Made by a program: the position numbers and the translations under genes | Source of the DNA: Hordeum vulgare subsp. vulgare | Taxonomy: Eukaryota; Streptophyta; Magnoliopsida; Poales; Poaceae | Assembly (NCBI RefSeq): GCF_904849725.1 | Contig: NC_058519.1 | Location: 650,617,387-650,681,386, forward strand | DNA: 64,000 nucleotides | Direction: 5' to 3' | In this document: positions 1-11,464 of the stretch, one piece after another | How the letters are laid out: every line of letters begins with the position of its first letter | Numbering within the stretch: position 1 is the stretch's first letter | Notes under the pieces: model-generated | Database searches by the model: none | What the model saw: the letters and a program-made list of their open reading frames with translations, nothing else | What the model was told of the DNA's origin: nothing

Positions 1-56
1 TCTTTCAGCTTGTTTTTCTCTAGGAATGCGTTGAAATTGAGGTTGACGTTGGCCAT
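1..56 (-). CDS. Start of copia gag, truncated by the window edge
   Basis: The minus-strand ATG at 56-54 opens a frame beginning MANVNLNFNAFLEKNKL. The copia gag at 31680 begins MAHATVTLNFNTFLEKAKL, so this is the same gag N-terminus (capsid precursor) of the Angela/BARE group. Only 18 codons lie in the window, and whether the gene is intact beyond the edge cannot be judged. The start is chosen by alignment with the second copy. Confidence 0.75.
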   Translation of the reverse strand, partial: MANVNLNFNAFLEKNKLK

Positions 57-134
57 CTACAATATTTATAAAGACAACTTTTAGACTAAGTTGATGACAA
101 TTAAGTTCATTTAATCAAATTAAGTATGAACTCC

Positions 135-1943
135 TGTTGGAAATATGCCCTAAAGGCAATAATAAATTAGTTATTATTATATTTCTTTGTTCATGATAAT
201 CGTTTATTATCCATGCTATAATTGTATTGATTGGAAACACAGTGCATGTGTCGATACATAGACAAATCACTGTCCCTAGTAAGCCTCTAGTTGACTAGCT
301 CGTTGATCAAAGATGGTCAAGGTTTCCTGACCATAGGCAAGTGTTGTCACTTGATAACGGGATCACATCATTAGGAGAATCATGTGATGGACTATACCCA
401 AACTAATAGACGTAGCATGTTGATCGTTTCATTTTGTTGCTACTGTTTTCTGCGTGTCAAGTATTTGTTCCTATGACCATGAGATCATATAACTCACTGA
501 CACCGGAGGAATGCTTTGTGTGTATTAAACGTCGCAACGTAACTGGGTGACTATAAAGATGCTCTACAGGTATCTCCGAAGGTGTTCGTTGAGTTAGTAT
601 GGATCGAGACTAGGATTTGTCACTCCGTGTGACGGAGAGGTATCTCGGGGCCCACTCGGTAATACAACATCACACACAAGCCTTGCAAGCAATGTGACTT
701 AGTGTAAGTTGCGGGATCTTGTATTACGGAACGAGTAAAGAGACTTGCCGGTAAACGAGATTGAAATAGGTATGCAGATACTGACGATCGAATCTCGGGC
801 AAGTAACATACCGAAGGACAAAGGGAATGACATACGGGATTATATGAATCCTTGGCACTGAGGTTCAAACGATAAGATCTTCGTAGAATATGTGGGATCC
901 AATATGGGCATCCAGGTCCTGCTATTGGATATTGACCGAGGAGTCACTCGGGTCATGTCTACATAGTTCTCGAACCCGCAGCGTCTGCACACTTAAGGTT
1001 CGACGTTGTTTTATGCGTATTTGAGTTATATGGTTGGTTACCGAATGTTGTTCGGAGTCCCGGATGAGATCACGGACGTCACGAGGGTTTCCGGAACGGT
1101 CCGGAAACGAAGATTGATATATAGGATGACCTCATTTGATTACCGGAAGGTTTTCGGAGTTACCGGGAATGTACCGGGAATGACGAATGGGTTCCGGGTG
1201 TTCACCGGGGGGGCAACCCACCCCGGGGAAGCCCATAGGCCTTGGGGGTGGCACACCAGCCCTAAGTGGGCTGGTGGGACAGCCCAAGAAGGCCCTATGC
1301 GCCATAGGAAGAAAATCAAAGAGAAAAAAAGAGGAGGTGGGAAAAAGGGGAAGGACTCCTCCTTACAAACCTAGTTGGATTCGGTTTGGAAGGGGAGGAC
1401 TCCCCCCCTTGGCTCGGCCGACCCCCTTGAGGGTCCTTGGACCCCAAGGCAAGGCTCCCCCTCTTCCCCCTATATATACGGAGGTTTGAGGGCTGATTTG
1501 AGACAACTTTGCCACGGCAGCCCGACCACATATCTCCACGGTTTTACCTCTAGATCGCGTTTCTGCGGAGCTCGGGCGGGGCCCTGCTGAGATTAGATCA
1601 CCACCAACCTCCGGAGCGCCGTCACGCTGCCGGAGAACTAATCTACCTCTCCGTCTCTCTTGCTGGATCAAGAAGGCCGAGATCATCGTCGAGCTGTACG
1701 TGTGCTGAACGCGGAGGTGTCGTCCGTTCGGCACTAGATCGTGGGACTGATCGCGGGACGGTTCGCGGGGCGGATCGCGGGACGTGAGGACATTCCACTA
1801 CATCAACCGCGTTCACTAACGCTTCTGTTGTGCGATCTACAAGGGTACGTAGATCGAATATCCCCTCTCGTAGATGGACATCACCATGATAGGTCTTCGT
1901 GCGCGTAGGAAATTTTTTGTTTCCCATGCGACGTTCCCCAACA
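135..1943 (+). mobile_element. Solo LTR of an Angela/BARE-type copia element
   Basis: This 1809 bp sequence starts TGTTGG and ends CCCCAACA and matches the LTRs at 28610-30423 and 35712-37529 along its whole length. It is flanked by perfect 5 bp duplications ACTCC (130-134 and 1944-1948). No internal region of the same orientation adjoins it, so it is a solo LTR left by LTR-LTR recombination. It lies in opposite orientation inside the leader of the surrounding minus-strand copia element. A TATA-like tatatata (1471-1478) marks the LTR promoter. Confidence 0.93.
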
Positions 1944-3126
1944 ACTCCCACTTAAATCGACATCCCTCTAGTCATCTAAGTGATACATGATCCATGTTGA
2001 CTAACCCGTGTCCGATCATCACGTGAGACGGACAAGTCACCATGGTGACAAACTTCATGCCGATCGTATTCAACCATACGACTCATGTTCGACCTTTCGG
2101 TCTCTTGTATTCGAGGTCATGTATGTACATGCTAAGCTCGTCGAGTCAACCTAGGTGTTTCGCGTGTGTAAATCTGGCTTACACCCGTTGTATGCGAACG
2201 TTAGAATCTATCACACCCGATCATCACGTGGTGCTTCGAGACAATGAACCTTCGCAACGGTGCACACTTAGGGGAATACGTTCTCGAAATTTTAAGAGGG
2301 ATCATCTTATTATGCTACCGTCGTTCTAAGCAATAAGATGTAAAACATGATAAACATCACAATGCAATCATATAGTGACATGATATGGCCATTATCATCT
2401 TTGCTCTTTCGATCTCCATATTCAGGCATCGCATGATCATTATCGTCACCGGCGTGACACCATGATCTCCATCATCGTGTCTCCGTGAAGTCGTCACGCC
2501 AACTACTACTATCACTACTACTATAGCTAACCGTTAGCAATGAAGTAGAAGTAGTAAGCACATGGCGTTGCATCTCATACAATAAATTAAGACAACTCCT
2601 ATGGCTCCTGCCGGTTGTCATACTCATCGACATGCAAGTCGTGAAACCTATTACAATAACATGATCATCTCATACATCATACATGCAACATCACAACTTT
2701 GGCCATATCACATCACATGTCAAACCCTGCAAAAACAAGTTAGACGTCCTCTAATTGTTGTTGCAAGTTTTACGTGGCTGATTTGGGTTTCTAGCAAGAA
2801 CGCCTTCTTACCTACGTGACAGCCACAACGATGATATGCCAAAGCTATTTACCCTTCATAAGGACCCTTTTCATCAAATTCAATCCGACTAGAGTAGGAG
2901 AGACAGACACCCGCTAGCCACCTTTATGCACGGTGTGCATGTCTCTCGGTGGAACCAGTCTCACGTAAGCGTACGTGTAAAGTCGGTCCGGGCCGCTTCA
3001 TCCCACAATACCGCCGGAAAAGAATAAGACTAGTAGCGGCAAGCAAATTGACAAATCATCGCCCACAACTTTTGTGTTCTACTCGTGCATAGAATCTACG
3101 CATAGAAAACCTGGCTCGGATGCCAC
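1944..3126 (-). other. Untranslated leader of the minus-strand copia element
   Basis: The reverse complement aligns with the leader of the complete copia element (30424-31679). Shared blocks include the stretch around 2090-2110, the segment around 2215-2235 and the PBS end. It holds no open gene. Position 1944 is the resumption point after the solo LTR, and 57-134 is the other end of the same leader. Confidence 0.8.
3111..3126 (-). promoter_or_regulatory. Primer-binding site of the minus-strand copia element
   Basis: On the minus strand the LTR end is followed by gTGGCATCCGAGC, close to the TGGTATCAGAGC complement of the initiator tRNA-Met 3' end used by this group. It fixes the 5' LTR boundary at 3127. 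Confidence 0.75.
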
Positions 3127-3640
3127 TGTTGGGTTACGTAGCATAAATTCAAAATTTTCCTACGCATATTCAGATCTTCCTATGGAGAGACCTGCAACGA
3201 GAGAGGGGTGAGTGCATCTTCATACCTTTGAAGATCACTAAGCGGAAGCGTTGCTAGAACGCGGTTGATGGAGTCGTACTCGCAGCGATTCCGATCTAGT
3301 GCCGAACGGCACCTCCACGTTCAACACACGTGCAGCCCGGTGACGTGTCCCGCACCTTGATCCAGCAAGGAGGAGGTAGAGGTTGGGCGGGGAAGAACTC
3401 CAGCAGCACGACGGCGTGGTGTCGATGGAGAGACGAGGTCTCCCGGCAGGGCTTCGCCAAGCATCGGCAGAGAGAAGGAGGAAGAAGGGCAAGGCTGCGC
3501 CGTGGGAGAGGGAGAAGTCTGTCTCCCAAGGGCCAAAACCCCTCTCTATTTATAGGAGGAGGGGGAGGGGGTGCGCCACCCCTAGGGTTCCCCCCTAGGT
3601 GGTGCGGCAGCCACCAGATGGGAAAGGGGGCGGCGGCTAG
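3127..3640 (-). repeat. Copia 5' LTR, segment distal to the nested gypsy insertion
   Basis: This is the 3' third of the minus-strand LTR, beginning (plus strand) TGTTGGGTTACG at the internal boundary. It stops at the GCTAG duplication (3636-3640) made by the gypsy insertion and resumes at 16947. Confidence 0.88.
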
Positions 3641-4130
3641 TGTCGTGGTTTTGTCACGGCATATGTCCTCGTGAAAGGACTTAGTACTGGAGCCATCGCA
3701 CCTTGGTGGCGACTCAAAGGGGTTGAGCGGGAGAGACACGGCGATTTACCCAGGTTCGGCCCCTCCTGAGGAGGTAAAGACCTACGTCCTGCTTTGAGTT
3801 GTATTGTTGTGGTTTCGATTACAAGGAGGACGTAACTCGCCAAACCTAGCACTCGATGATTTCTAACCTACCCTCTTCTTCCCTGGGACTCGCCTTTTAT
3901 ATACAGGTCGAACCCCTAGGGTTTTACAAGGATACTTTCCTTCCTACAAATCATGACCTCTGCGGTCTCTAAGTCGCCATCCTTTAAAGCTTGGAGACCT
4001 TCCGGAAATTATAAACCGCCATACAACCTTTGGTCTCGCCAGGCCAAGGCCCAAACCACGCTTAGGTGAATCGCCTGATTTGCTGACCCGGCCCAACTGG
4101 GGCGGTTATTAACACGTAATATCCCCAACA
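3641..4130 (-). repeat. Gypsy 3' LTR
   Basis: This 490 bp sequence starts TGTCGTGG and ends CCCCAACA on the plus strand. It pairs with 16458-16946 with few differences. The polypurine-like tract CTGGGGCCTAA on the minus strand lies immediately outside it (4131-4141). Confidence 0.93.
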
Positions 4131-5327
4131 TTAGGCCCCAGATTGACTTGAACTCTTTTCACGCCAATATTTCCGCTCAGTTAAAGGCGATTCATTCTTC
4201 ATCCTTTTCTATATGTCAGAAACTTTAACCCGCCATCCGGCGCTGAAAATCTTTAAATCGCCAAACCATTTCTCGCCGGCCTCTTCTTATCCCTTGAATT
4301 CCGGGAAGACTGACATAATCCCAACGGATCCTTTGGTGTCGTTATCCCAAAATTTTCGGAGCGCAATTATAGCGAATCTTTTTATCCTCCGGCGGTTCCC
4401 GCTCACGGCGCCTCGATTCCAGCGCCCGCCCTGTTAAATAGGTGGGGGGGACAGGACTGGCGCTTCCCACCTACCAGTCTTGTCAATCTCCTCCCCATTA
4501 TCACAGCGAGGAAACCACTCCTCCTTCCGAGGGCTCCGCCACCGACCGCAGTTCATGTCGTCGCCGGAAAGCTTCGGCGTCGCGCATAGATCTTCGCCGA
4601 CGTCAAGCCTCGTACCACGGCCGATCTGCTTGCCGCCATCGACCACCGCGTCGCCGTCGACTACCTCCCTGTCCGCCAAGCATTTCATCGCCGCCGAAGA
4701 TCTCTGCGCTCACCAAGACTCCCGTGCTACTCCAATAGCCTCTGACGCCGTCGATCACTTTCCGACCGAAATCAGCAGGTTAGGTCACCGCTCACTTAAG
4801 AAGAGATCCCATCCCTGTTCGAAGTTTTAACATTGCCATGTTCTTGATGCCTCTCGTGAATATCTGCTACCTCTCCTTGACTGATTAATGCAAACGTTGA
4901 TGAGATAGCCAATGTTTTTAATACATTCATTTATCCGCCCTTGACTTGCATGTTTTTAGAACAATATTTCGTCAAACGAACGATATCACCTTATCCTGGT
5001 AGTAAACTGCTGCATCCAGTCATTTTTCTCATGTTTTTTCGACTGTCCAGTAGATCCATAGTTTACCTGCTCATTGCGTAAAGCTGTTTTTAGTATTCAC
5101 ACTTCACCGTTTCGAGCAAATGTCTCCGACACCTTTAGAACATAACTCTTGTGAATAGCCAAACTTCGTAAGTCGCCATAGTAACCCAACCCGAATCTTT
5201 ATATGGCGGGTCAAGCTTTTCCCTTAGTCCATGAAGAAATTACTTGGCGAATCAAATGAACTTATTTCACCCTTTACGGTAGATATTCAAGGCGTGTAAA
5301 TTCACCCATACTTTACTCCTTTGTAGC
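4131..5327. other. Spacer between gypsy 3' LTR and antisense gene
   Basis: 1.2 kb separates the 3' LTR from the first confident antisense exon. A plus-strand ATG at 4555 opens about 75 codons ending in a possible donor near 4778. A possible acceptor (tttgtag) lies just before the ATG at 5328. An untested upstream exon, or a promoter plus 5' UTR for the antisense gene, would fit. Nothing else is recognisable. Confidence 0.4.
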
Positions 5328-8300
5328 ATGGGCGCTGTTTTCAAAAGTGAATGGCTCCCTACCAAAGTCGATGACTCCATACTAGCAGATTATGTGAAAA
5401 CGGGCAACTTGGACCCTCAAAATGTTATCGGCTGGCGTACCGGGTTCGGAGAAGATCTCCCTAACCCCAAAGAAGGGGAGATAGTCGTTTTCGTTGAACA
5501 CCTTGAGCGAGGTTTTAAGCCGCCCGGATCAAAGTTTCTTAGAGAAGCCATGGCTTTCATGAACGTCCGCCTCCAGGATCTGGGACCTAACTCGATAAGT
5601 AACCTATGCCAGTTCCAAGTGTTCTGTGAAGCTTATCTGCGGATGGAACCCTCGGTTCCCTTATTCTGGTACTTTTTCCACCTAAATCGCCAGATGGAAT
5701 TTCACAATGGTCCCAGCCTGGAACTTGGCGGTGTAAATGTTTAGCGCCGTAGAGATAGCCCGTTTCCCTCACTCGCCATGCCAAGCCATCCCAAAGGCTG
5801 GGGCGAGTCTTGGTTCTACTGTCAAGAGACATCACCCACAGGAGAAAACAAGCTTCTGGGCTATAGGAAAGACCGCCTTCCAACAAACTTCAAACTTCCG
5901 GACAAGCTCACCGAAGAGGATGAATCAGATTTTATCCCAGTATTGTCCGAGTTAAGATCTTTGATGAACAATGGCCTTACTGGGGTCGACTTGATTCGCT
6001 GCTGGGTCGAATGGCGGATCCTTCCTCTGAGTCGCCGGGACGGGCTTATGTGCGAATTTGATGGCACCTTAGATCATCCTCAATATTATTTCCATACGGC
6101 TTTAACGGAAAAGGATATTGTCACTATCATCAAGAAATTGACCGGCGAGCCTGCGGGAAAATGTGGCCAAATCGGCCTCCAACCCTTCTGCAAAATTAAT
6201 CCGGCGCCCAAGGTAAGCGATTTTAACCCGCCTTTTGTCTCGATTTCCTATGTTTCATTCAAGTTGTGGCCTTTTATAATATATACCATTCTAGAAAGGT
6301 GATAAATTTTGGTCCAAGAAACCCAAAAGGCCAGCCATGAAGCAAGCTAAGCCGCCCTCAAAGAAAACCAAGGGCAAGGGCAAAGCTGCTGTGACTGAGC
6401 CATCCGAAGCCGATGAATCTCAAGTCGGCGACGCACCTTCGGAGGTAAAAACCTATCCTTTTTTTACTCGCCATCCGCTATTGTTAACTTTGTATTTATG
6501 CCTCTGCCTCTCTTGAATAGAATGAAGGCAACGAAAGCCAGGAAGATTCTGTAGAGGTAATTTCTGTTTCCTCCGATTCATCTCCTTCTCCACCTAAGCC
6601 GGCCAAGCGAATTTGTGGGAAAGTTCCCTTCTCAGATCCAAATGATTGTTTGGACCCCAATTTTCTATTGAAGAAAGCACAACATGCCTCAAATCGGGAG
6701 ACCCGAAGTCACTCTGGTGATCTGGTGTCCGGCTTACCAGCAAAGAACAAGAGGAAACCAAACGAGGTACCCATGAACGATACTTCCTCATGTTTCTTTG
6801 GATCGCATCCGTAATCCGCCTATATCTTTGACATATAGTTCTTGCAGAATTCTCCTCCTACATCTGGCGATTCAGTAATGTCGACACTTCCGCCAATGTT
6901 TCGAGTCCCTGGGTAATTCCTTTGACAATTTTACTTTGAATCTGAGGATAATGAATTACCAGTTTTTAATGCACCATTCCCCTTTTTAGGGCGCAAGCGA
7001 AGAAGAGGAAGACCAGCGGGTCAACTCCTGTCATGATTTCAGAGCCCATCAAAGAGTCAGCGCCAATCCAAGGTGACCCGGATCAAGGCGAGCCTGAGGA
7101 TCAAATGGATCTTCCTGACTCGCCCAAGGACACAACGGATGCCCCTAAGCCGCCAAGTCCATTAACGACAGCAGAAGACCCGGATGCTGTGGTTATCACT
7201 GGCACCAGCTTCTCTAAACCGGCCACAACGGTTTTATCAAAACATGCACCATCATCCTCTCAAAACATCCCTGAATTTGGACTTTCCAAGGCTAAGCTTT
7301 CTGAATATGAACATCTGGACTTCCAAGAACTCTGCTCTGGTTTTGCGAGTCGCCTGGAGGCGAGTTATGAGATGGAGAAAAGCCTGCTCCCGATGCTGAA
7401 GAATAAACATGAGGTAAGCTTTGTTATACATTATATTACTCCCATTAACCCCCAAGGGCCGGGTCATCAGCAAAAAGATGAGCCGGGTCTTGATAGATTA
7501 GAAAAAACTTTCGACCAGTAACCCCCAAGGGCCGGGTCATCAGTAAAAAGATGAGCCGGGTCTTGATGAATTTAGAAAAAACTTTCGACCAGTAACCCCC
7601 AAGGGCCGGGTCATCAGTAAAAAGATGAGTCGGGTCTTTATGAATTTAGAAAAAACTTTCGACCAGTAACCCCCAAGGGCCAGGTCACCAGTAAAAAGGT
7701 GAGTCGGGTCTTGATTTTGTATAATTTTTCAGATAAAATTATACATTAGCCCCCAAGTGTCAGGGATATTGCTTGCAATAGTTCTGAGACTTGCCCCTTT
7801 ATCATGTACTTTCAACAGGAAACTCTTACTCAGACTGAATCGACGCTTGGCGATTTAAAGAAAAACTTATCTAATTAGCAAGATGCCCGAGCTAAGTCGG
7901 AGGAGAAGCATCAATTGATCCTGGCTGAGATGGAAAAACTCAAAGCCGATTTAAAAAGGGCTCAGGCTGACCAAGATGCTGCAACAACAAGAGCAGAGAA
8001 GGCTGAAGCCAGGCTAGCTATTGTACAACAAGAACTGTCCGGCTTGAAGCGTCACATCTCAAACATGGCGCAAGGTGTCTTTGGTAAAATACTCAAACTT
8101 TTGACTTCTCTCTTTTTTTACCAATAATTCTTATTGTGAGTCGCTAATTATCATGAACCTTTGCACAGGTCCGAGAGCCACCAACCTTCAGGATGATTGC
8201 GTGCTAATGTTGAAGGCGATTTACACGCTGACAGAGCAGTTGTATACCGGCAGTGTATTAACCGTTAAAGCTCTGATGGGTGCCAAGGATCCTATAACTT

Positions 8301-8800
8301 CCATAAAAAAGATGCTTGGCTGCCTATCTACACTTCCCCCTCAGATTGGCGAATTGACTCGGTCAGCCGCCTGGAAGGGGGTACTGAGTACCTTAAGTCG
8401 CTGCTTGGCGTATGCTCCAGAGATCAACCCAGAAGAGGTGGCGGCAGGCTTTCCTCAACTCAAAGATGACGGGTCAGAATTCGTCGAAGAGGACTATCAG
8501 CGTGTCGTCAAGGACTCCCGGCTGGCGGTGACTCAACTTGCTGCAAGTCTAGACTTATCAAAGTATCAGGCTGCTTATGACAACAAGAACAAGAAGGTCA
8601 ACCCGCCAATCTTTATGACGACCAGCTTAATTCCACGGCGACCCAAGAACCCTTTTGATTTGGACGCAGACCTTGCATCAATTCTGACCGATGAAGATGA
8701 CTTCGCGGCTCTGGCCAAGTGCAACTGGGTACTGGGCGACTTGCAAATTGAGGTCGGCCAAAGCTCGCAGCAAAATGATCCAAGGGCGCCAGCAGAATAA
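5328..8800 (+). pseudogene. Antisense spliced gene of the gypsy element (retrotransposon-associated plant mobile-domain-like protein)
   Basis: Seven exons on the strand opposite to gag-pol fit splice consensus and keep phase: 5328-6212, 6295-6444, 6521-6766, 6848-6912, 6990-7413, 7819-8083 and 8169-8800. They sum to 2667 nt, or 888 codons plus stop. Exon 1 carries a globular domain with an RGF..P...F...PN.I..L..F.V.CE.. pattern shared with the antisense genes at 46111-49566 and 57859-61314. It resembles the 'putative gypsy type transposon/transposase 28' family. The middle is a basic, Ser/Pro-rich linker with Lys-rich nuclear-localisation-like runs (KKTKGKGK, KKRKTSG). Exon 6 is a coiled coil, and the last exon is a helical acidic tail. 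Two in-frame TAG codons (5742-5744, 7876-7878) break it. Its biochemical role is unknown. Confidence 0.72.
7446..7740 (+). repeat. Four-copy 73-74 bp minisatellite in an intron of the antisense gene
   Basis: Copies begin at about 7446, 7519, 7593 and 7667, each starting taacccccaagggcc and containing gagccgggtcttgat. The whole array lies within intron 5 (7414-7818), so copy-number change would not affect the protein. Confidence 0.85.
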
Positions 8801-9098
8801 ACTTCATCGAGTTGGCCTGGGAACCATGTAATAGGTCTTTTTTATGAGTCGGTATTGTTTTTGTGATACTTTCGAAAGAATCTTTATACCGCCCTTAAGG
8901 CGATTTGAAATATTGGATCCGTCGTTTGAAAATCCTTTATAATACTTAATCCGCCATGGATGAAGTGATTTTGATTATCAACCTGTTTTAAGCTTGAAAA
9001 AACATATGTGAAACTAGACAACAGATATTTTCAAGATAAATCAGGAAAAAAGGTTTGGAAAACCTCGCGGCAATGCCATGAATAAAAATAGCAATTTC

Positions 9099-9890
9099 GA
9101 CGGCTCATAAGGTCGCCACAGGATGGGCCGAGTCAGAAAGCTCAAGCACACACCCTAAGATGGTTTCGTCGGCTCATAAGGTCGCAACAGGATGGGGCGA
9201 GTCAGAAAGCTCAAGCACACACCCTAAGATGGTTTCATCAGCTCATAAGGTCGCGACAGGATGGGGCGAGTCAGAAAGCTCAGGCCCGCACCCTAAGATG
9301 GTTTCGTCGGCTCATAAGGTCGCGACAGGATGGGGCGAGTCAGAAAGCTCAGGCCCGCACCCTAAGATGGTTTCGTCGGCTCATAAGGTCGCGACAGGAT
9401 GGGGCGAGTCAGAAAGCTCAGGCCCGCACCCTAAGATGGTTTCGTCGGCTCATAAGGTCGCGACAGGATGGGGCGAGTCAGAAAGCTCGGGCCCGCACCT
9501 CAGATGGTTTCGTCGGCTCATAAGGTCGCGACAGGATGGGGCGAGTCAGAAAGCTCAGGCCCGCACCCTAAGATGGTTTCGTCGGCTCATAAGGTCGCGA
9601 CAGGATGGGGCGAGTCAGAAAGCTCAGGCCCGCACCCTAAGATGGTTTCGTCGGCTCATAAGGTCGCGATAGGATGGGGCGAGTCAGAAAGCTCGGGCCC
9701 GCACCCTAAGATGGTTTCGTCGGCTCATAAGGTCGCGACAGGATGGGGCGAGTCAGAAAGCTCAGGCCCGCACCCTAAGATGGTTTCGTCGGCTCATATG
9801 GTCGCGACAGGATGAGGCGAGTCACAAAGCTCGGGCCCGCACCCTAAGATGATAATTCTGTCGGCTCATAAGGTCGCAACAGGATGACAA
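9099..9890 (+). repeat. 69 bp tandem array (about 12 copies) between convergent gypsy genes
   Basis: The unit contains ggctcataaggtcgcgacag and gatggggcgagtcagaaagc. Successive units start near 9099, 9167, 9236, 9305, 9374, 9443, 9510, 9579, 9648, 9717, 9786 and 9860. It lies just past the stop of the antisense gene (8800) and just before the 3' end of integrase (9989, minus strand). Because 69 is a multiple of 3 the array stays open in frame and mimics a 23-residue repeat protein, but one 68 bp unit breaks the frame. The 8801-9098 lead-in holds nothing recognisable. Confidence 0.93.
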
Positions 9891-9988
9891 ATTGATTTTT
9901 AATGAAGAAGCCCCCAAGTCGGGAAGAATTTTAATTTTATTACTTCATGATGAAACTGAAAAACTTACAAAATGCAGAGCTTAAGAGC

Positions 9989-11464
9989 TCAAGTGTAATA
10001 AGGCCGCAAGTGGGCAATCTTCCAAGGGCGAGTTGACTCAACCACCGTGGTTGGTCGGTTAGGCCGAAGATCCACCAGATAATAAGAGCCATTGCGAAGA
10101 TTCTTGCTGACGAAAAAAGGTCCTTCCCATGGTGGTGACAACTTATGCATGCCAGCACGATCCTGTATTAACCGAAGAACTAAGTCGCCTTCCTGAAAGG
10201 TCCGGCTTTTAACCCGGCGGTTGTGATAACGCTGTAGATCCTGTTGATAGATGGCCGAACGGGCCGCAGCCAGGTCACGTGCTTCTTCTAAAGCGTCCAA
10301 GGAATCTTGACGCGCCAGCTCATTGTCTTGCTCCACATACGCGGCGACTCTAGGCGAATCATGCCTTATGTCAGTAGGAAGAACGGCTTCTGCTCCGTAG
10401 ACCAAAAAGAAAGGGGTAAAACCCGTGGACCGGTTCGGGGTGGTCCGGATACTCCACAGCACCGAAGGCAATTCTTCAACCCAACATCCTGGGGTTTTCT
10501 CCAGGGGAGCCATGAGTCGGGGCTTAATTCCTCGTAAGACCTCCTGATTAGCCCGTTCCGCCTGCCCATTAGATTGTGGGTGAGAAACCGCAGAAACATC
10601 AAGCCGGATATGCTCTCGACGGCAAAACTCCTGCATCGCCCCTTGGGACAGGTTAGTACCATTATCAGTAATGATACTATGTGGATATCCAAACCGGAAG
10701 ATCAACTTCTTCAAGAATTTGACCGCCGTCTCCGCATCGCAATTTCCAATAGGTTCCGCCTCAACCCACTTGGTGAACTTATCGACCGCCACCAGCAAAT
10801 GGGTTTTCTTATTGGAAGACATCTTGAAGGGGCCGACCATGTCTAACCCCCAGACCGCAAAAGGCCAAGTGATGGGAATCATTCTTAATTCCTGAGCCGG
10901 CACATGAGCATGTCGTCCATAACACTGGCATCCTTCGCACCGACGAACTATATCCTCTGCATCTGCATGAGCCGTCAGCTAGAAGAAACCATGACGGAAA
11001 GCTTTTGACACCAGAGAGCGTGACCCGGCATGATGCCCACAATCTCCGGAATGAATGTCATTTAAGATTATGCATCCTTCTTCGGAGGAAACGCATCGTT
11101 GAAAAACTCCAGAGGCGCTTCGTTCATATAACTTGCCATTGATGATCACCATGGATTTGCTGCGCTGAACGATTTGACGGGCGGAAACTTCGTCTGGTGG
11201 TAACTCGCCCCAGGCAAGATATGCCAGATAGGTAAGAACCCAATCTGGCGTGGCGTGGAGAGCCGCCACGAGCTGAGACTCAGGATCCGGTATTGCCAAC
11301 TCCTCCTCTGATGGTAAGATCACAGATGGTTTCTGCAAAATGTCCAGAAAAACATTGGGAGGAACTGGCTTTCGCTCGGAACCAAGTCGTGAGAGGGCGT
11401 CAGCCGCCTCGTTGAGGCGCCGATCAATGTGGTCCACTTGATAACCATGAAAATGACCCACCAC
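9989..11464 (-). pseudogene. Gypsy pol: end of RNase H linker and integrase
   Basis: The order on the minus strand is an RNase H tail and linker, an HHCC zinc-binding region (HSGDCGHHAGS then CEGCQCY), the integrase core and a C-terminal domain. The core has WGLDMVGPF at the first Asp, ITDNGTN at the second and QSNGQAER leading to the Glu. The C-terminal domain ends at 9989. Integrase would insert the cDNA into the genome. A TAG at 10979-10981 splits the zinc-binding region from the core, probably TGG to TAG. A frameshift near 11465 separates this frame from RT. The product is therefore inactive as annotated. Confidence 0.88.

Noticed and set aside
620..868. Minus-strand 82-codon ORF, also at 29097-29309 and 36199-36447
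   Set aside because: It lies inside Angela/BARE LTR sequence, has no homology to element proteins and recurs only because LTRs are repeated.
135..3126. Inversion inside a copia element, because an LTR and leader of opposite orientation adjoin
   Set aside because: Perfect ACTCC duplications on both sides of 135-1943 show a solo LTR insertion instead.
9160..9815. Apparent 23-residue repeat protein
   Set aside because: It is the translation of a 69 bp tandem array whose period is divisible by three. One 68 bp unit breaks the frame, and there is no start context or homology.
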